Shown here: positions 1 through 9,024 of the stretch, piece by piece
How positions within the stretch are numbered: the stretch's first letter is position 1
Layout of the letters: each line of letters begins with the position of its first letter
DNA from: Anaerozeibacter quisquiliarum
GTDB taxonomy: Bacteria > Bacillota > Clostridia > Christensenellales > Aristaeellaceae
Assembly (NCBI GenBank): GCA_051162045.1
Contig: JBISDI010000002.1
Length of the DNA stretch: 64,000 nucleotides
Reading direction: 5' to 3' (one strand)
Position numbers and translations under genes: made by a program
The notes under the pieces: generated by a model
Seen by the model: only the letters and a program-made list of their open reading frames with translations
Told to the model about the DNA's origin: nothing
Database searches by the model: none

Positions 1-1
1 G

Positions 2-1279
<1,278 letters not shown>

Positions 1280-1314
1280 GCCGTTACCCATACAGAAAGG
1301 CGGCGAACTAATCT

Positions 1315-2283
1315 ATGATCCAGGGCAACAACGCACCCGCCCGGAGGGCGAAGCCCCGATTCAACTCCTCCACGCTGACGATCTTCGTGATCTTCGTCAT
1401 CATGTGCGCGTTCATGGCCGCCGTGTCGCCGGCGTTCATCAAGATCACCAATGTGCTGTCCACGGCGCGCTCGTTCTCGGCCATCGCAATTGCGGGCGTC
1501 GGCGTGAGCATGATTATCATCACCGGCGGCATCGACCTGTCGTTAGGCTCGGTCTACGGCCTGGCGGGCGTGGTTTCGGCGCTGGCGATCACATCCTGGG
1601 GCGTGCCGCTGATCCCGGCGCTGGCGCTGGGCATCGCGGTCGGCTGTGTGGTGGGCGCGCTCAACGGGTTGATGGTGGTGTATTTGAAGCTGCCGCCGTT
1701 CATCGCGACGCTGGGCACGATGCAGATCGCGCGCGGCGTGTGCTACATCGCCACCAAGGGCTATCCGATCTCCGGGCTGCCCGAGTCGTTCAACTACCTG
1801 GGCCAGGGTTACCTGCTGGGCATACCGGTGCCGATCTGGTGCATGGTGTTCATTGCGGTGGTGTTCGCCGTCTTCCTCAACAAGACCACGACCGGCCGGC
1901 GCATCTTTGCCCTCGGCGGCAACGAGGAGGCCACGCGCATCTCGGGCATCAACACGAAAAAGCTCAAGGTGCTGGTCTACACGCTGTCGAGCGCGCTGGC
2001 CGCGCTGGCCGGCATGATTACCGCGTCAAAGCTGGGCGTGGGCCAGCCGACGGCGGGCAACGGCTTTGAAATGGACGCCATCGCGGCGGTGGTGATCGGC
2101 GGCGCGTCGCTGTCGGGCGGCGAGGGCACGGTGACCGGTACCGTGATCGGCGCGGCCATCATCGGCGTCTTGCGCAACGCGCTGGTGCTTTTGCAGGTGG
2201 ACTCGTACTGGCAGACGCTGATTATCGGCTGCGTAATCATCGCGGCGGTGTCGGTCGATCAATTGCGCAAGGGAAAGCGCTGA
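1315..2283 (+). CDS. Sugar ABC transporter permease (RbsC type)
   Basis: This is the membrane channel subunit of the CUT2 importer. The 322-residue protein is largely hydrophobic, with about eight to ten predicted membrane spans. It has the family region around GGIDLSLGSVYGLAGV and the conserved C-terminal stretch AIAAVVIGGASLSGGEGTV, which in RbsC-type permeases lies near the ATPase contact. The start ATG at 1315 follows the ATPase gene at operon spacing with only a weak AG-rich ribosome site. It pairs with the flanking ATPase and binding protein. I see nothing truncated or shifted. Confidence 0.93.
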   Translation: MIQGNNAPARRAKPRFNSSTLTIFVIFVIMCAFMAAVSPAFIKITNVLSTARSFSAIAIAGVGVSMIIITGGIDLSLGSVYGLAGVVSALAITSWGVPLIPALALGIAVGCVVGALNGLMVVYLKLPPFIATLGTMQIARGVCYIATKGYPISGLPESFNYLGQGYLLGIPVPIWCMVFIAVVFAVFLNKTTTGRRIFALGGNEEATRISGINTKKLKVLVYTLSSALAALAGMITASKLGVGQPTAGNGFEMDAIAAVVIGGASLSGGEGTVTGTVIGAAIIGVLRNALVLLQVDSYWQTLIIGCVIIAAVSVDQLRKGKR

Positions 2284-2348
2284 TCCGCGAAGGATTTCGG
2301 CGGCTTTGAAGCCGTGGAAATAATAAACGAACGGGAGGGATTTCCTAC

Positions 2349-3329
2349 ATGAAGCGAATCTGGGCGGTGCTATTGGCGCTTACGCTGCTGCTGGGCGTCG
2401 CGGGCGGCGCGCTCGCCAAGGAGGACAAGGACATCGTCATCGTGGGCATCGGACAGCAGCTGGGCAACGTGATCTTCCTGGGTGCGGAGAAGGGCGTGGC
2501 CGCGGCGGGCGCGGAGCTGGGCATCACCACCAAGTGGCAGTCGCCGCTCAGGGCCGAGGCCGAGCTGCAGAACGAGATCGTGAACAACCTGATCGACCTG
2601 GGCGTGGACGGCATCGCCATCTCATGCACCACGGGCGACGCGCTCAAAGACGTGATCGACCGCGCCGTGGCCGCGGGCGTGAAGGTGTCCTGCTACGACG
2701 TGGACTCGCCCGGCTCCCAGCGCGCGTTCTACGCGGGCACCGAGAATTACAAGGCCGGCTACACCTGCGGCGAGCACATGATCGAGCTGTTCAAGGATTC
2801 CGGGCTTGAGAAGGTGCGCGTGGCGCAGCTCGAGGGCATCCCGGGCGCCAACGACATCGAGGCGCGCAAGCAGGGCTTCGCCGACGCGATTAAAGGCACC
2901 AACATCGAGGTGGTGTACTCGTACGCCTGCGACGACGACGTGGACAAGGCGATCGAGGGCGTCGAGGCCTACAGCCGCGCCGAGGGCGACAACTTCCACG
3001 CCTGGTTCATGTCGGGCGGCTGGCCCTACTCCGTATCCACCACCGCCATGCCCGAAACCAACGCCTGGAGGCTGGCCGATCCGCTGCGCAAGATCGTGAC
3101 GGTCGACATCTTCCCCGAGACCACCCCGGCCTTCTTCGAGGCGGGCGTGCTGGACGTGGCGGTCGGGCAGAACTTCTACCAGATGGGCTACCAGTCGGTC
3201 ATGAACCTGTATAAGCTGATTAAGGGCGAGGCGATCGACGCGCCCTTCGACGAGGCGATCGGCGGGCCGTTCATCAACACCGGCGTCGAGACCGCGACCG
3301 CCCAAAATTACAAGGACGTCATCGGATAA
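2349..3329 (+). CDS. Sugar ABC transporter substrate-binding protein (RbsB-like)
   Basis: This is the extracellular sugar-binding protein that delivers ligand to the permease upstream. The 326-residue protein begins with a positively charged, hydrophobic leader ending in GGALA before KEDKD, which fits a signal peptidase I site. There is no lipobox cysteine, unusual for a Gram-positive binding protein. The mature part has the periplasmic-binding-protein fold typical of the RbsB family, with ELQNEIVNNLIDLGVDGIAI and a later hinge region near VTVDIFPETTPAFFEAG. A strong ribosome site (GGGAGG) precedes ATG 2349. The gene order is ATPase, permease, binding protein, so it is last in the transporter block and is followed by a stable hairpin. 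Confidence 0.92.
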   Translation: MKRIWAVLLALTLLLGVAGGALAKEDKDIVIVGIGQQLGNVIFLGAEKGVAAAGAELGITTKWQSPLRAEAELQNEIVNNLIDLGVDGIAISCTTGDALKDVIDRAVAAGVKVSCYDVDSPGSQRAFYAGTENYKAGYTCGEHMIELFKDSGLEKVRVAQLEGIPGANDIEARKQGFADAIKGTNIEVVYSYACDDDVDKAIEGVEAYSRAEGDNFHAWFMSGGWPYSVSTTAMPETNAWRLADPLRKIVTVDIFPETTPAFFEAGVLDVAVGQNFYQMGYQSVMNLYKLIKGEAIDAPFDEAIGGPFINTGVETATAQNYKDVIG

Positions 3330-3371
3330 TTTGCACCCCTGAGCACGGAGGGGCTGTATCGTTGAGAGCGG

Positions 3372-3400
3372 CCCATTCCCCTCATTAAGAGGGGAATGGG
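3372..3400 (+). other. Stem-loop after the binding-protein gene
   Basis: A perfect 12-bp inverted repeat (CCCATTCCCCTC, loop ATTAA, GAGGGGAATGGG) lies between the binding protein and the sugar kinase. No T-run follows it, so it is more likely an mRNA-stabilising or processing element, or partial attenuator, than a full terminator. Confidence 0.6.
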
Positions 3401-3447
3401 AGGAGCCGCCCCTCGGCGTTATAGCCCCTCATTGATTGGAGGATACT

Positions 3448-4383
3448 ATGAAGCGCTACGAATGCCTGGTCGTGGGCGACATCAACCCGGACATCACCAT
3501 GTATACGCGCGGCAACATGCCCAGGGCCGGCATCGAGATCCTGGCCGACGGCATGGCGCTGGAGCTGGGCGGCTCGTCCTGCCTGACCGCCGTGTCGCTA
3601 TGCGCGCTCGGCATCCATACGGCGCTGTGCGCGCGGGTGGGCGAGGACTTCTACGGGCAGGTGGCCGTCAAGCTGCTCGCGGAGATGGGGTTGTCGGATG
3701 AGCGAATGGTGCGCGATGCGGCTACGCCCACCGGGGTCACGGTGTCGATCACCTCCCCGAGCGACCGGGCGATGGTCAGCTACTTGGGCACCACCGCGAA
3801 GCTGTGCGCGGACGACGTGCCGAGCGAACTGCTCGGGCAGACGCGCCACCTGCACGTGGGCGGGTTCTACCTGCTCAGCGCGCTGCGCCCGGCGCTGCCC
3901 GAGTTGTTTAAGCGGGCGCATGAAAACGGCGCGACGGTGTCGCTCGACACCGGCTGGGACGACAGCGGCGCGTGGGACGGCGGCATCCGGTCGGCGCTTG
4001 AACATGTCGACTTCTTCTTCCCCAACGAGTCGGAGGCCGCGGCGCTGACCGGGCACGAAGACCCCGAACAGGCCGCCCGCACGCTCGCGCAGTTGGGCCC
4101 GACGGTCGTCGTCAAATGCGGCGCGGACGGCGCGGTGCTGGCGCGCGGCGGCCGCGTACTGCGCAAGGCGGGCTTCCCGGTCGCGGACGCCAGCAACCTG
4201 ACCGGCGCGGGCGACAGCTTCAACGCCGGCTTCCTGTACGGCCTATTGCGCGGCCGGCCGCCGGAGGGCTGCCTCGCGCTCGGCAACGCCAACGCCGCCT
4301 GGCGCATCGCCCGCCCCCGCGGCGCAAAGTCGCGTCAGACGAGCGAGCTGATCGAGCGCATCGCGCGGGAGGGGCGCGTTTAG
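3448..4383 (+). CDS. PfkB-family carbohydrate kinase (ribokinase-like)
   Basis: The protein is predicted to phosphorylate the sugar brought in by the transporter upstream, using ATP in the cytoplasm. The 311-residue protein has the PfkB N-terminal signature region (VVGDINPDITM, then GGSSCLTAVSLCALG) and the C-terminal catalytic signature DASNLTGAGDSFNAGFLYG, whose Asp in GAGDSF is the family's general base. I chose ATG 3448 because GGAGG at 3438-3442 sits 5 nt upstream; a TTG at 3436 would overlap that ribosome site. It ends directly before the palindromic repeat at 4385. Substrate cannot be assigned: ribokinase, 2-dehydro-3-deoxygluconokinase or a related sugar kinase are all possible. Confidence 0.9.
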   Translation: MKRYECLVVGDINPDITMYTRGNMPRAGIEILADGMALELGGSSCLTAVSLCALGIHTALCARVGEDFYGQVAVKLLAEMGLSDERMVRDAATPTGVTVSITSPSDRAMVSYLGTTAKLCADDVPSELLGQTRHLHVGGFYLLSALRPALPELFKRAHENGATVSLDTGWDDSGAWDGGIRSALEHVDFFFPNESEAAALTGHEDPEQAARTLAQLGPTVVVKCGADGAVLARGGRVLRKAGFPVADASNLTGAGDSFNAGFLYGLLRGRPPEGCLALGNANAAWRIARPRGAKSRQTSELIERIAREGRV

Positions 4384-4384
4384 G

Positions 4385-4541
4385 TAATCGCTGATTAAAG
4401 CGCGCGTGCGATGGCGAGTTGAATTTTCGTCAGATCGTGCTCGCAAAAGACGAAGGCGTAGCAGCGCTACGTCGAGGATTTTGCGGGCGCGAGATGACGA
4501 AAAGGCAGCCGCCATCGCGCGTGGGATTTGATCAGCGCTTA
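4385..4541. repeat. Long imperfect palindrome, MITE-like element
   Basis: About 157 bp fills the gap between two converging stop codons. Its left half (TAATCGCTGATTAAAGCGCG...) is an imperfect reverse complement of its right half (read inward, TAAGCGCTGATCAAATCCCA...). The arms also share GCGATGGCG, TTTTCGTCA, CGCAAAA and CGTAGC. A shortened relative lies at 44640-44690. It would fold into one long hairpin and could act as a bidirectional terminator for the genes on either side. It contains no convincing coding sequence. Confidence 0.7.
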
Positions 4542-4542
4542 C

Positions 4543-5382
4543 CTAGACCGACTCCATCCGCCGCGCCAGCGCGGGCAGGGCTTGCTCGAAATTGACGCCG
4601 TACCAGCGGTGGTCGGGATCGTTGACGGTCAGCGCGATGCTGTCCACGGTGAAGTCAACCGCGACGCGCAGCGCCTCGGGCAGTTTCAGGCCGCGCGTCA
4701 GCGCGCCGACCATCGTGCTGGCGAAGATGTCGCCGGTGCCGTGGAAGCTGACCGGCACCTGCTCGCGGAAGTAGGACTCGTATCGGCCTTTGCGCGCGTC
4801 GTAGGCCATGACGCCCAATTGCCCCGCTGTGAAGCTCACGCCGGTCAGCACCGCGCAGCGCGCGCCCAGAGCGGTCAGTGCGGCGAGCAGCGCCCGGATT
4901 TCTCCTTCGTCATAGCCGCCCCCGATGTAGGGCCTGCCCAGCATCGCGCAGGCCTCGGTCATGTTGGGCACGATCACGTCGGCCCGGGCGCACAGCTTCG
5001 CCATCTCGCGCGCGAATTCCGGCGTGAAGCCCGAATACAATTTGCCGTGATCGCCCATCACCGGGTCGATCACGATTTGGTTTTCCGGCGTCTTGAACGC
5101 GTCAAACGCCGCACCCACCAGCTGAATCTGCGTAAGCGAGCCCAGGTAGCCGGTGTACAGCGCGTCAAAGCCGATCCCCTCGGCTTGCCAGTGCCGGATG
5201 ATCGGCTCGATGTCGCCCGTCAGATCGCGGAAGGTGAACCCCTTGAACGCGGTATGGGTGGACAGCACCGCCGTCGGAATGACGGCCGTCTCCACGCCCA
5301 TCGCGGAGATGATCGGCAGCGCCACCGTCAGCGAGCACTTGCCCACGCAAGAGATGTCCTGGATCGTGAGTATGCGTTTCAT
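4543..5382 (-). CDS. Pyridoxal/pyridoxamine kinase-like protein (PfkB superfamily)
   Basis: The protein is predicted to phosphorylate B6 vitamers (pyridoxal, pyridoxamine) with ATP in the salvage of pyridoxal phosphate. The 279-residue protein starts MKRILTIQDISCVGKCSLT, the characteristic opening of clostridial pyridoxamine kinases. It has the substrate-loop segment AVLSTHTAFKGFTF, the VIDPVMGDHGKLYSG region and the catalytic VSFHGTGDIFASTMVGAL near the C terminus. The start at 5382 has an AGGAAG ribosome site; an upstream in-frame extension would overlap the leader hairpin. A consensus promoter lies at 5462-5490. A hydroxymethylpyrimidine kinase is the main alternative, but the N terminus favours the PdxY/PdxK group. 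Confidence 0.87.
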   Translation of the reverse strand: MKRILTIQDISCVGKCSLTVALPIISAMGVETAVIPTAVLSTHTAFKGFTFRDLTGDIEPIIRHWQAEGIGFDALYTGYLGSLTQIQLVGAAFDAFKTPENQIVIDPVMGDHGKLYSGFTPEFAREMAKLCARADVIVPNMTEACAMLGRPYIGGGYDEGEIRALLAALTALGARCAVLTGVSFTAGQLGVMAYDARKGRYESYFREQVPVSFHGTGDIFASTMVGALTRGLKLPEALRVAVDFTVDSIALTVNDPDHRWYGVNFEQALPALARRMESV

Positions 5383-5419
5383 GCGATGCTTCCTCTTCCA
5401 TGCCTTCAAAAAGTACAAC

Positions 5420-5450
5420 GGAGGGAGCGGTCATGCGACGCGCTCCCTCC
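5420..5450 (-). promoter_or_regulatory. Leader hairpin of the pyridoxal-kinase-like gene
   Basis: A perfect 10-bp inverted repeat (GGAGGGAGCG and CGCTCCCTCC, 11-nt loop) lies in the predicted 5' leader. On the minus strand it is followed after seven bases by TTTTT. It may be the terminator of the upstream gene, or an attenuator for transcripts from the promoter at 5462-5490. Confidence 0.45.
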
Positions 5451-5461
5451 CGCCTAGCCGG

Positions 5462-5490
5462 ATTATAGATTCATGCCGCTTCCGTGTCAA
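5462..5490 (-). promoter_or_regulatory. Sigma-A type promoter
   Basis: On the minus strand TTGACA (5490-5485) and TATAAT (5467-5462) are separated by 17 nt, a perfect consensus. It would start transcription near 5455, upstream of the kinase gene at 5382. Confidence 0.75.
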
Positions 5491-5524
5491 CCGGATTGCG
5501 TTAATTCGGGGTAGCCTGCGAAGT

Positions 5525-7864
5525 CTATTTCCCTTTGAGGATCCGCTCCACCTCGCCCGAGCAAAAATCGCACAGCTCGCGCGCGAATTCGGCGTCGCGC
5601 GATTCGGCCAGCACCAGGCATTCGCGCCCGTCGCCGGCCGGGCTGATCCAGGCCCAGCCGCGCTCGCGCTCGATCGTGAGGCCGTCCGACGCGTCGGCGT
5701 CGGGCAGCGCCTCCTTAAGCTTTTGCAGCAGCCTCCCCTTGTCCCGGCGCTCCACGCTTACCGCAAACGAGTGCCGGTGCACCCGCGGCAGCAGACGCCG
5801 CGCGCCCTCAAGCGTCAGCCCCTTGCGGTTAAGCGCGCCCACCAGCTTAAGCGCCGAGGCGATGCCGTCGAAGTGCAACATGAACTGATCCGGGTCGCGC
5901 TCGATCAGCGCGCGCTGCCAGGCCGAGCGATCGCTCGGCGTCCAATACACGCCCGCGCCGTAGCCGGCCGCCAGCTCCTCGGCCGCGCGCGTCGCGCCGC
6001 GCGGCAGCACCAGCTCCTTTACGCCCCCCTCAAGCGCCGCCCAGCACAGCATCAGCGTCCTCTCGGCCTCGGTCAGCGCGCCGGCGCTTCCGGCGAACGC
6101 GCTTCGCTCGCCGGTGTCGTCCAGCCATATGCCCACCTCGCCCGGAGAGAGTTCCATCAACTCGTGTTCCCACTCGGCGCGCACCAGGCATCCTGCCGCG
6201 TGAAACGCCCGCTCGCACAGCGACAGCAGCTGCTCGTGCCGGCTGCACACCGCCGTGCGCAGCGCATTCCCCGGTGCGAATTTCGCGCCCGACCAGCTTG
6301 CTACGTGCCGTACGTAGAGCATATCGACGCCGGTCATCGAAAGCGGCGGGCGCGTCACGCCCGAGAACGGCTGCGCGTAGTCCTCGCGCATCAGCGCGCC
6401 CATCAGCTTACGCGCCTCGTCGCGCGTCAACTGCGCGCCCTGCGCGCCCATCGGCGTCAGCGCGCAGCGCCCGACGTGCAGCGCGCCGCCGGCGTTCAGT
6501 TGCGCGCGCGCGTAGCGCGTCGCGGGCAGCGTAGCCGCGCCGATATCGATCACCTGCACACCCTGCGCCATCAGCCCGGCCACCGCGGCGCGCTGACAGG
6601 CCATCGCCTCGACCGACGCGTCGCGCGCCACCACCGCCTCCTTAAACCCCAGCGCCTCGGCGAAGGCCTGTGCGTCGCGCACCGCCTGCGCGGGCGAGTT
6701 CAGCGGGAACGCGCCGTTTTGGAACCGGCGCGCGGGCGCGCCGCCCCACACCACGTTGGCGTCCACCCGCTCGCCGTCCTCGACCTGCTTGTGCGGCCAC
6801 ACGCGCACCCCCGGCATCAGGGTCGCGCCCTCGCCCAGCTGCGCGCCTTCGCCCAGCACGCTTTCTTCGAATGCGCACGCGTTTTCGCCCGCCTGCGCGC
6901 CGCTCAGCAGCACCGCGCCCCGCAGCTGCGCGCGCGCGTGCGCGACCGCGCCCCGCCCGAGTACCGAGCGCTTGACGCCGGCCTCCTCGCCCACGCGGCT
7001 GCCGGCCGCCAGCACCGTGTACGGCCCGATGCGCGCGCCGGCCTCGACGCGCGCGCCGCCCGCGATGAAGCAGGGCGCTTCGAGCACCGCGCTCTTGTCG
7101 ATCAGCGCGCCGCGCTGGCGGTTGACCGCGCCGGGTTTCAACGGAAATGTCAGCTTCATCCGGCCGTCGAGCAGGTCGATGTGCGCGCGCAGGTAGGCGC
7201 TGGCGTCGCCGATGTCGCACCAGTAGCCCTCCATCGGGTAGCCGTATACCGGGAGGCCCCCTTCCACCATCTGCGGGAACAGCTCACGGCCGAAGTCGAA
7301 GGCCTTGCCCGCCGGAATCATCTCGAGCACCTGCGGCTCCAGGATGTAGATGCCGGTGTTGACCGCGTCCGAGCACACCTCGCCCCAGCCCGGCTTTTCG
7401 ACGAAGCGCTGCACCCGAGCGTCGTTTGACGTGCACACCACCCCGTACTCGAGCGGGCTCTTGACCTTCTTGAGCACCAGCGTGGCCAACGCGCCCCGCT
7501 CGCGGTGAAAGTTAAGCGCCGCGGTCAGGTCGCAGTCGGTCAACCCGTCGCCCGACAGCACCGCGAAGGTCTCGTCGAGAAACCCGGTCGCCTGCTTGAC
7601 GCTGCCCGCGGTGCCCAGCGGCGTTTTCTCGGTGTAATACTGAAGCCCGACGCCGAATTCCGCCCCGTCGCCGAAGTACTCGGTCACCCGCTCGGGCAAG
7701 TACATCAGCGTCACCGCCGCCTGTTTGACCCCATGGCGCTTGAGCAATTCCAGCGCGTACAGCATCACCGGTCGGTCGAGCACCGGCACCATGGGCTTGG
7801 GGGTCGCGCAGGTCAGGGGCCGGAGCCTCGTGCCCTCCCCGCCCGCCATGATTACGGCTTTCAT
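5525..7864 (-). CDS. Sugar-1-phosphate nucleotidyltransferase fused to a degenerate phosphomannomutase-like domain
   Basis: The 779-residue cytoplasmic protein has three parts. Residues 1-230 are a nucleotidyltransferase with the signature AGGEGTRLRPLTCATPKPM, which would make an NDP-sugar such as GDP-mannose. Residues about 250-350 are a left-handed beta-helix hexapeptide region. Residues about 380-779 resemble phosphomannomutase/phosphoglucomutase. In that third part the phosphoserine loop (family TASHNP) reads HVGRCALTPMG and I see no DGDxDR metal site; the nearest segment is HFDGIAS. The mutase is therefore probably inactive and may be structural or regulatory. ATG 7864 follows GAGGAG. 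The likely role is surface polysaccharide precursor synthesis. Confidence 0.88.
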   Translation of the reverse strand: MKAVIMAGGEGTRLRPLTCATPKPMVPVLDRPVMLYALELLKRHGVKQAAVTLMYLPERVTEYFGDGAEFGVGLQYYTEKTPLGTAGSVKQATGFLDETFAVLSGDGLTDCDLTAALNFHRERGALATLVLKKVKSPLEYGVVCTSNDARVQRFVEKPGWGEVCSDAVNTGIYILEPQVLEMIPAGKAFDFGRELFPQMVEGGLPVYGYPMEGYWCDIGDASAYLRAHIDLLDGRMKLTFPLKPGAVNRQRGALIDKSAVLEAPCFIAGGARVEAGARIGPYTVLAAGSRVGEEAGVKRSVLGRGAVAHARAQLRGAVLLSGAQAGENACAFEESVLGEGAQLGEGATLMPGVRVWPHKQVEDGERVDANVVWGGAPARRFQNGAFPLNSPAQAVRDAQAFAEALGFKEAVVARDASVEAMACQRAAVAGLMAQGVQVIDIGAATLPATRYARAQLNAGGALHVGRCALTPMGAQGAQLTRDEARKLMGALMREDYAQPFSGVTRPPLSMTGVDMLYVRHVASWSGAKFAPGNALRTAVCSRHEQLLSLCERAFHAAGCLVRAEWEHELMELSPGEVGIWLDDTGERSAFAGSAGALTEAERTLMLCWAALEGGVKELVLPRGATRAAEELAAGYGAGVYWTPSDRSAWQRALIERDPDQFMLHFDGIASALKLVGALNRKGLTLEGARRLLPRVHRHSFAVSVERRDKGRLLQKLKEALPDADASDGLTIERERGWAWISPAGDGRECLVLAESRDAEFARELCDFCSGEVERILKGK

Positions 7865-8050
7865 GATTCAACTCCTCAAAAGATGATCCATTGTTTTTCT
7901 ATTGTGGCTGAACACAGCGCGCGTCATACATCGAAAAGTTGCACCCGCATTGCCCCGCAATTCCTCCATCCCGCCTCCGCTTTCGCCGCTCGGACTTAAT
8001 CAGGATTTTGAGCGCGTTTGATAGGGTTAATCTCGTAAGGAGGGAGCGCC

Positions 8051-8905
8051 ATGACGCAATACCTGATCGGCGCGGGGGCCGCCAAGTGCGGCACGACGCT
8101 GCTGTACGAGCTGCTTTGCGCCCACCCCGAGATCAGCACGGCCCCGGTCAAGGAGCTGCACTACTTCGACCGCGAAAAATCCCCCGACCGCGCGGCCTAC
8201 GACCGGCTGTTTGCGGGCCAGGGCGTGAAGTTGGACGTGACGCCCGTCTACCTGTACTACCCCGAGTGCATCGAAGCAATCAAGCAGACGCTGGGCGCGA
8301 ACCGGGTGAAGCTGGTGGTGCTGCTGCGCGACCCAATCGAGCGCGCGCGCTCCCACTACGACATGGTCCGTGCGCACTCGCCCGAGCCGCTGTCGCTGCC
8401 CGAGGCCTTCGAGCAGGAGGCGCGGCGCGTGGCACTGGGCGGCGAGAGCCGCCGGCTGTACAGCTATTTCTCACGCGGGCGCTACGCCGAGCAGCTCGAC
8501 CATCTGTACCGCCACATTCCGCGCGAGCGGGTGAAGGTGTGCCTGTTCGAGGAATTCGTGCGCAACCAGCAGCGCGCGATCGACGGCATTTGCAGCTTCG
8601 CCGGCATCGCGCGCATCAAGGTCACGCCCCGCCATGCCAACCCGGGCATCGGCGACGCGCGCATCAAGTGGCTGCAGCGCCTGCTCAAGCAGATGTGGCT
8701 CAAGCTGCCCGGCGCGCTGAAAATTGCACCGCTGTGTCGGATGGGGCGGCTGATCGCGCGCGCCAACGCACGCCCGCTCGAGCGCCAGCCGCTCGATCCG
8801 GCGTTCCTGCAGCGACTGACGGCCTATTACGCCGACGACGTGGCCGAGCTGCGCGCGCGCCATGGCCTCGACCTGTCGTCCTGGCCCAACTTCCCCGAGC
8901 CGTAG
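8051..8905 (+). CDS. PAPS-dependent sulfotransferase family protein
   Basis: The protein is predicted to transfer sulfate from PAPS to an acceptor hydroxyl. The 284-residue protein has the 5'-phosphosulfate-binding loop near its N terminus (residues 9-16, GAAKCGTT), the ELHYFDRE segment, and the 3'-phosphate-binding element LLRDPIERARSHYDM, which carries the conserved Arg and Ser. AAGGAGG lies 7 nt before the ATG. It is flanked by a divergent nucleotide-sugar gene and a same-strand regulator, so sulfation of a surface glycan or glycolipid is a reasonable guess, not shown by sequence. No PAPS-synthesis genes are in the window. There is no signal peptide or clear membrane anchor. Confidence 0.85.
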   Translation: MTQYLIGAGAAKCGTTLLYELLCAHPEISTAPVKELHYFDREKSPDRAAYDRLFAGQGVKLDVTPVYLYYPECIEAIKQTLGANRVKLVVLLRDPIERARSHYDMVRAHSPEPLSLPEAFEQEARRVALGGESRRLYSYFSRGRYAEQLDHLYRHIPRERVKVCLFEEFVRNQQRAIDGICSFAGIARIKVTPRHANPGIGDARIKWLQRLLKQMWLKLPGALKIAPLCRMGRLIARANARPLERQPLDPAFLQRLTAYYADDVAELRARHGLDLSSWPNFPEP

Positions 8906-8919
8906 TTCCTTTATCTTGC

Positions 8920-8938
8920 CTCCCTCTTGAGGAGGGAG
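8920..8938 (+). terminator. Short hairpin after the sulfotransferase gene
   Basis: A 7-bp stem (CTCCCTC/GAGGGAG) with a 5-nt loop lies 15 nt after the stop codon. It has no T-tract, so it would be a weak terminator at best. Confidence 0.35.
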
Positions 8939-8982
8939 ACAGGGGGCGCATGGCGCATGTACTTCCCTGAACAACCGGTCTG

Positions 8983-8991
8983 TGGTATGAT
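8983..8991 (+). promoter_or_regulatory. Extended -10 promoter of the ArsR-like gene
   Basis: TGGTATGAT has the TGn extension and a near-consensus -10 hexamer 34 nt before ATG 9025. The -35 region (TTCCCT) is poor. Confidence 0.5.
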
Positions 8992-9024
8992 GTATCAAGC
9001 AGATTCCACAGGGAGGAACGTCCC

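Noticed and set aside
5153..7429. Long plus-strand frame opposite the nucleotidyltransferase
   Set aside because: Low-complexity Arg/Ala/His translation, no ribosome site, and it runs across two real minus-strand genes.
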